Source: an uncultured Collinsella sp. (GTDB lineage: Bacteria > Actinomycetota > Coriobacteriia > Coriobacteriales > Coriobacteriaceae). Taken from it: a DNA stretch of 64,000 bases. A model generated the notes under the pieces. That model did no database searches. It was given only the letters and a program-made list of their open reading frames with translations, and had not been told where the DNA came from. The translations under genes were made by a program, and so were the position numbers. Below, piece by piece: positions 59,693 through 64,000 of the stretch (position 1 is its first letter; the number at the start of each line of letters is the position of its first letter). The stretch lies in assembly GCA_958403385.1 (NCBI GenBank), contig CATXXC010000001.1, forward strand, positions 62,001 to 126,000, in the 5' to 3' direction.

Positions 59693-60736
59693 CTACTCGA
59701 AATATTGGAACTTGTTGGTTGAGAAGGCGAATGTGACGACGAAGCCTTCGCCGGGCTCGGATGCCGCGGTGACGTCGATGCCCATCTTGGAGCACAGGCG
59801 CGCCACCAGGTAGAGGCCGATGCCCGTTGCGCGCTTGGTGATGCGGCCGTTGTCGCCGGTAAAACCCTTCTCGAACACGCGCGGCAGGTCGGCCGCGCTC
59901 ACGCCACAGCCGTTGTCGGCAACGGTAAGCTCGATGCGCTCGTTTGCCAGGCCCTCGTCCAGCAACGCGCCCGAAAACGTGATCTTCGCACCATCCTCAC
60001 GTGCGTATTTAATGCTGTTCTGAATGAGCTGGCCCAGAATAAACTCGAGCCACTTCTCGTCGGTAAAAACCTCGAAGTCGAGGTTCTCGCACACCGGGGC
60101 CACATGCGCCGCAATGAGCTCGCGCGCGTTGGCTTTAATCGCGCCCGTCACCAAGGTCTTAAGGTCCCAGCGGCGAATCAGGTAGTCGCGTTCCACGACT
60201 TCCGAGCGCGCGTAGTACAGCGCTTGATCGATATAGCGCTCCACGCGGGCAAGCTCGCGACCGAGGTCATCTACGCGCGACAGATCATCTTCGCTGCCGT
60301 CCAGGTTTTCCAAAATCAGATGGGCTGCCGCCAGAGGCAGCTTGGCCTCGTGGACCCAGCTCTCGATATAGTCGCGATAGTCATCGGTCTGGCGCCTGCC
60401 TTCGGCAACCTCGTCACAAGCGGCTTTGCCCACCCGGCGCAAGACCTCGTACTCGAGCTCGCCCTCGGCATAGGTCGGGCATTGCACCATCTCCTGCACC
60501 CATGCGGGACTCTCGAGTTCCTCTGCCGCGCGCTCCAACTGACGCAGAAAACGGCGACGGCGAGCGTACTCGATCACGATGCCGAGCATACCGAAAATAA
60601 AGGACACGCCAACCGCCACGACCACGATAGAAACGGGTGCGCCGGCGACCGTCAGCACAAAGCAGCTCAGCAGCACGCCGCAGGTCCACACGGCGACGGG
60701 AAGCAGCGCATCTTTAAAGAACTTGCCAAACGACAT
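59693..60736 (-). CDS. Intramembrane-sensing sensor histidine kinase (BceS/GraS-like)
   Basis: 347-residue kinase with two membrane segments (about 11-30 and 36-56) joined by only a few residues, so it has almost no extracellular part. The phosphorylated His is H129 in WVHEAKLPL. The N box (QLIQNSIKYA), DNGCGV and GIGLYLV G boxes are intact. BceS-type kinases usually sense cell-wall antibiotics through an ABC transporter, but none is adjacent here. It follows its response regulator by 9 bp on the same strand. Confidence 0.88.
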   Translation of the reverse strand: MSFGKFFKDALLPVAVWTCGVLLSCFVLTVAGAPVSIVVVAVGVSFIFGMLGIVIEYARRRRFLRQLERAAEELESPAWVQEMVQCPTYAEGELEYEVLRRVGKAACDEVAEGRRQTDDYRDYIESWVHEAKLPLAAAHLILENLDGSEDDLSRVDDLGRELARVERYIDQALYYARSEVVERDYLIRRWDLKTLVTGAIKANARELIAAHVAPVCENLDFEVFTDEKWLEFILGQLIQNSIKYAREDGAKITFSGALLDEGLANERIELTVADNGCGVSAADLPRVFEKGFTGDNGRITKRATGIGLYLVARLCSKMGIDVTAASEPGEGFVVTFAFSTNKFQYFE

Positions 60737-60745
60737 AGCCGGCCC

Positions 60746-61417
60746 CTAGACCGAATAGCCTTGGCCGCGGTGCGTCGTCAAATACCCCTTGATGCCGATT
60801 TTTTCGAGCGTGGTGCGCAGGCGGTTGATGTTGACGGTAAGCGTGTTGTCGTCCACGAAGGCGTCGGAGTCCCACAGGTCCTGCATGATGGCCGGACGCG
60901 AGACGATCTTGCCCGCGCGACCCAAGAGCAGCGAAAGGATACGCAGCTCGTTTTTGGTGAGCTCGGTACTGTCGCCGGTTGCCGTATTGGTGACCATGGA
61001 GCGGGCGAGGTCGAGCTCCAATCCCTTGTGGACGAGCGTGCTGCGCTCGCCTGCCGCCGCGGTGCGACGCAGCAAGGCATTGATGCGCGCCACGAGCACA
61101 CGGGCGCTGTAGGGCTTGGGAACAAAGTCGTCCGCGCCGAGCGTCATGGCCATGACCTCGTCGATCTCGGTCGTGCGCGACGTGAGGACGATGATGGGGA
61201 CCTCGGATTCGCGGCGAACCTCGTGGCAGATATGCTGGCCGTCCTTGACGGGAAGCGTGAGGTCGAGCAGCACCAGGTCGGGCGCGGCGGCGAGAATATC
61301 GCGCGAGACATGCTCAAACGATTCGCAGGCCTCGACCTCAAAACCGGCACGCGCCAAAATGTCGGCGAGCTCGCGACGGATGGGCTCGTCGTCCTCAACG
61401 ATATAGATCAGCGCCAT
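60746..61417 (-). CDS. OmpR-family response regulator
   Basis: 223 residues from MALIYIVEDDEP (61417; GGGGAG upstream). Receiver domain with the acidic pocket at D9/D10, phospho-acceptor D52 in VLLDLTLP and KPYS Lys near 103. The winged helix occupies about 130-223 (TKNELRILSLLLG, DDNTLTVNINRLR). It forms a two-gene operon with the kinase at 59693. Confidence 0.92.
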   Translation of the reverse strand: MALIYIVEDDEPIRRELADILARAGFEVEACESFEHVSRDILAAAPDLVLLDLTLPVKDGQHICHEVRRESEVPIIVLTSRTTEIDEVMAMTLGADDFVPKPYSARVLVARINALLRRTAAAGERSTLVHKGLELDLARSMVTNTATGDSTELTKNELRILSLLLGRAGKIVSRPAIMQDLWDSDAFVDDNTLTVNINRLRTTLEKIGIKGYLTTHRGQGYSV

Positions 61418-61595
61418 GGATTCCGCTCCCCTCTTGGTTGTCTTGCCACCATTATGGCCGCGAAACTGCAGGTGTGCACCGCGCGCGGTACCAAGGTGAC
61501 AGAACTGTTCGCGAGCGGGGGCGTTTTGTCCGCCTCGCACTCGCAGCGGTGGCGGGGACCAACATGATTCTTAATCCCCGTCCCAGAAAAATCAT

Positions 61596-62303
61596 TTAGC
61601 GGCGGGCACAGAGCTTTTCGTAGCCTTCGGCGAAGAAGGCGACCGTGGCGGCGTCGGCGTCGGCGGCGTCCGTCTCGGTTGCGGGGACCACGCCGTGCTC
61701 GTCGCTCACTAGGAACAGCGCGCCCTTAAGCTGCGCGGGAATATCTACGCGCGTGACCGGGATGCCCTTGGTCTGGGCCAGCTGCTCGATGAGCGTCGCC
61801 GTGCCGCACAGGCACTCGTCCGCCGGCGCCACAAAGGCCAGCTCACCGTCGTTGACGGCAGCGAGCAGCTCGGGCGCCACGCCGGTCTCGTCGGCTTCGG
61901 AGCGAGCCTCGGCAGAACGGGCACGCAGCGCCTTGGCCGACGTGTCGGACAGCGGCTCGTACTCCCCCACCGTCATGGCGGCGTTGCCGTTAACGTCGAT
62001 CACCAGCATGAGCACACCGTCGTGGGCGGTGTAATCGCCCTCGGCAAGTGACCACTCAACGTGCTGCTTGGCCCAACTGAGCATGTTATGGGTAAGCGGC
62101 TCGCCCTGCACCAGACGCTCGGACAGTGCGCGGATGTGACGGTTGAGCATGGGCACCTTTTTGTTGGACATACGCCAACGGCAGATGAGCGCGGGCTTGT
62201 CGAGCGTGAACTTCTCGACCGCCTCCTGATTGGCGCAAAAGTCCTCGTACGCACGCTGATCCTCGGCATTGCCAAACAGCTCGGCATCATCAATCTGGGG
62301 CAT
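61596..62303 (-). CDS. Hypothetical protein (235 aa)
   Basis: No family recognised. From MPQIDDAELFG (62303, AAAGG upstream) it is a soluble, acidic, alpha/beta protein without signal peptide or membrane segment. Notable stretches are LICRWRMSNKKVPMLNRH and CLCGTATLIEQLAQTKG. It lies after purH's terminator on the same strand and is probably monocistronic. Confidence 0.7.
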   Translation of the reverse strand: MPQIDDAELFGNAEDQRAYEDFCANQEAVEKFTLDKPALICRWRMSNKKVPMLNRHIRALSERLVQGEPLTHNMLSWAKQHVEWSLAEGDYTAHDGVLMLVIDVNGNAAMTVGEYEPLSDTSAKALRARSAEARSEADETGVAPELLAAVNDGELAFVAPADECLCGTATLIEQLAQTKGIPVTRVDIPAQLKGALFLVSDEHGVVPATETDAADADAATVAFFAEGYEKLCARR

Positions 62304-62343
62304 GGTTGTACCTTTCGTGTTAGTCATTCCGTCCTCTTATACC

Positions 62344-62378
62344 AAAAAGACGGCCCTCCAAACGGAGCAGCCGTCTTT
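62344..62378 (-). terminator. Terminator after purH
   Basis: Stem AAAGACGGC/GCCGTCTTT with a T run on the minus strand. Confidence 0.85.
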
Positions 62379-62408
62379 TGCAGAGATTATTTTGTCCCGG
62401 GGCGAAAC

Positions 62409-64000
62409 TTAGTGCCTAAAGTGGCGAGCGCCCGTAAACACCATAGCAATATTGTGCTCGTTGCAGGCCTGGATGCTCTCGTCGTCGCGCTTGGAGCCGC
62501 CGGGCTGAATGATGCAGGTCACGCCGTGCGCGGCAAGCACGTCGACGTTGTCGCGGAACGGGAAGAACGCGTCGCTTGCGCAGGCAAAGCCGCCCTTCTC
62601 CACGCCCTCGCGCTCGCAGAAGTCCTCGGCACGCTCGCAGGCCAACAGCGCAGAATCCACGCGGTTGGGCTGACCCGGGCCCATGCCAATGCCGGCCTTG
62701 CCCTTGGAGACCAGGATGGCGTTGGACTTAACGCCCTTGCAGACCTTCCAGGCAAACTCGAGCTCGGCCATCTCGGCGTCGGTGGGCTTGCGGTCGGTGG
62801 GGAACGTAAAGGTCGCGGGATCCTCGGTCACGTGGTCGACTTCCTGCACCAGCATGCCGCCGTCGATAGAGCGCAGCTCCACCTGGGCGCCGTGGTCCAC
62901 GCCGCCGGTCGCCAACACGCGCAGGTTGGGGCGCTTGGCCATGCGCTCGAGCGCCTCGGCAGTGTAGCTCGGGGCGATGATGACCTCGACAAACTGCTTG
63001 TTCCGATCGGCGAAGTGCTCAACCAGCTCATAGGGAACCTCGCGGTTGCAGGCGATGATGCCGCCGAAAGCGCTCTTGGGATCGCAGGCGAAGGCGCGGT
63101 CGTAGGCAGCCGTAATATCCTCGGCAACGGCGGAACCGCAGGGGTTCTGGTGCTTGAGGATCACGCAGGCGGGCTCGTCGAACTCGCGGACCAGGTTCCA
63201 AGCGGCGTCGGCATCCAGATAGTTGTTGTAGCTGAGCGGCTTGCCCTGGATCTGTTCGGAGCCCACGAGCGGGAACTGCGAGCTCGCGGTGTTCTCGCAG
63301 CCCTCGGCAAAGCGATAGACCGTGGCCTTCTGCTGCGGGTTCTCGCCATAGCGCAGGTCGTCGACCTTCTCCAGCGAGATCTCGAGCTTGGCAGAGGTAT
63401 CCGCCACGTCGCTTGCCTGGGCGGCGAGCCAACGGGAGATAGCCGTGTCGTAGGCGGCGGTGGTCTGGTAGACCTTCACCTGCAGGCGACGACGGGTGGA
63501 AAGCGTGGTGCAGCCACCGGTCTCGTGCATCTCGGCCAGGACGGCATCATAGTCGGCCGGGTCGGAAATGACGGTAACGCTCGCGGCGTTCTTAGCGGCA
63601 GAGCGCAGCATGGAGGGGCCACCGATGTCGATGTGCTCGATGGCATCCGCGAAGGTGACCTCGGGGTTGGCGACGGTCTTCTCGAACTCGTACAGGTTGA
63701 CGACCACCAGGTCGATCAGCTTAATGCCGTGCTGAGCGGCCTCCTGCATGTGCTGCTCGGAATCGCGACGGGCAAGCAGCGCGCCGTGAACCTTGGGATG
63801 CAGCGTCTTGACGCGGCCGTCCATCATCTCGGGATAGCCCGTGAACTCCTCGATGGGGGTTACGGGAACGCCCGCGTCCTCGATGGCACGAGCCGTGCCG
63901 CCCGTAGAGATGATCTCGACGCCAAAGTCGTCAACCAGCGTCCGTGCGAAATCGACGACGCCCGTCTTATCGGTAACCGAGATCAACGCGCGTGCGATCT
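62409..64000 (-). CDS. purH: Bifunctional AICAR formyltransferase/IMP cyclohydrolase (5'-truncated by window)
   Basis: Catalyses the last two steps of IMP synthesis. The N-terminal IMP cyclohydrolase domain (ISVTDKTGVVDFA, STGGTARAIEDAG) and the C-terminal AICAR transformylase domain (KSAFGGIIACNR, ALLACERAEDFC, QPGGSKRDDESI) are both complete in sequence. The reading frame continues through the window edge with the family's RALISV start region, so only the first few codons are missing. Confidence 0.95.
   Translation of the reverse strand, partial: IARALISVTDKTGVVDFARTLVDDFGVEIISTGGTARAIEDAGVPVTPIEEFTGYPEMMDGRVKTLHPKVHGALLARRDSEQHMQEAAQHGIKLIDLVVVNLYEFEKTVANPEVTFADAIEHIDIGGPSMLRSAAKNAASVTVISDPADYDAVLAEMHETGGCTTLSTRRRLQVKVYQTTAAYDTAISRWLAAQASDVADTSAKLEISLEKVDDLRYGENPQQKATVYRFAEGCENTASSQFPLVGSEQIQGKPLSYNNYLDADAAWNLVREFDEPACVILKHQNPCGSAVAEDITAAYDRAFACDPKSAFGGIIACNREVPYELVEHFADRNKQFVEVIIAPSYTAEALERMAKRPNLRVLATGGVDHGAQVELRSIDGGMLVQEVDHVTEDPATFTFPTDRKPTDAEMAELEFAWKVCKGVKSNAILVSKGKAGIGMGPGQPNRVDSALLACERAEDFCEREGVEKGGFACASDAFFPFRDNVDVLAAHGVTCIIQPGGSKRDDESIQACNEHNIAMVFTGARHFRH

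Overview
The window is 64 kb of GC-rich, densely coded chromosome from an anaerobic gut actinobacterium. The best fit is Collinsella or a close relative in the Coriobacteriia. The evidence is the abundance of PTS sugar transporters of three families, a topoisomerase I with an archaeal-type active site and a histone-H1-like Lys/Ala/Thr tail, an NAD-type isocitrate dehydrogenase, a stand-alone Tat and hydrogenase-maturation cluster, and long low-complexity charged tails on several proteins. This assignment is inference from protein character; no rRNA gene is present.

Region 1 (1-8.4 kb). A lactose PTS IICB gene (lacE) and a 6-phospho-beta-galactosidase gene (lacG) are followed by a 734-bp stretch holding an exact 80-bp-period array of four palindromic units. 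Next comes a promoter packed with TGAC-type half-sites and an AlbA_2/Schlafen-like regulator gene. A DeoR regulator and a mutarotase (galM), an orphan mannose-family IIB gene whose phosphorylated His is replaced by Tyr, and tRNA-Thr(CGT) complete the region.

Region 2 (8.5-25.5 kb). This is an amino-sugar and host-glycan block. On the minus strand a cytoplasmic GH35 beta-galactosidase is followed by mannose-type PTS IIB, IIC and IID, a TPR-like membrane protein, IIA, a GntR/UTRA regulator, AgaS and an N-acetylhexosamine-6-phosphate deacetylase. The gene set matches the gnb operon type of lactobacilli, which uses galacto-N-biose and lacto-N-biose. LacC and a LacX-like epimerase lie nearby. A second set (nagE, GntR, nagA, yhcH) serves GlcNAc. 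The yhcH gene is present twice with identical protein sequence. One copy sits beside a 44-codon fossil of nagA, and a 386-bp identical tract suggests recent gene conversion. A flavodoxin gene in this block is frameshifted.

Region 3 (26-48.5 kb) is mostly housekeeping on the minus strand. It holds a SurA-like membrane protein, an operon of a 3-hydroxyisobutyrate-type dehydrogenase with a His/Cys-rich tail, a small membrane protein, a HEAT-repeat protein and isocitrate dehydrogenase, then DegV, HPF, a solute-binding lipoprotein, and a predicted DUF559-like protein with ComF. These are followed by the tmk-holB-ricT operon, a zinc-ribbon membrane protein, and tatA-tatC-hypA-hypB-topoisomerase, then a STAS protein and aspartate aminotransferase. 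A 215-bp element with 46-bp inverted ends and several smaller hairpin elements lie between the genes.

Region 4 (48.3-64 kb) holds nhaA, Mn-pyrophosphatase, ROK glucokinase, a third GntR regulator with manA, pcrA, uppP, a universal stress protein, a BceS-like two-component pair, a hypothetical protein and the 5'-truncated purH.

Functionally the sugar genes converge. Deacetylation by NagA followed by AgaS gives tagatose-6-phosphate from GalNAc-6-phosphate, LacC phosphorylates it, and the lac genes supply galactose-6-phosphate to the same tagatose route. The remaining tagatose-pathway genes (lacA, lacB, lacD) and the lactose PTS IIA are not in the window.
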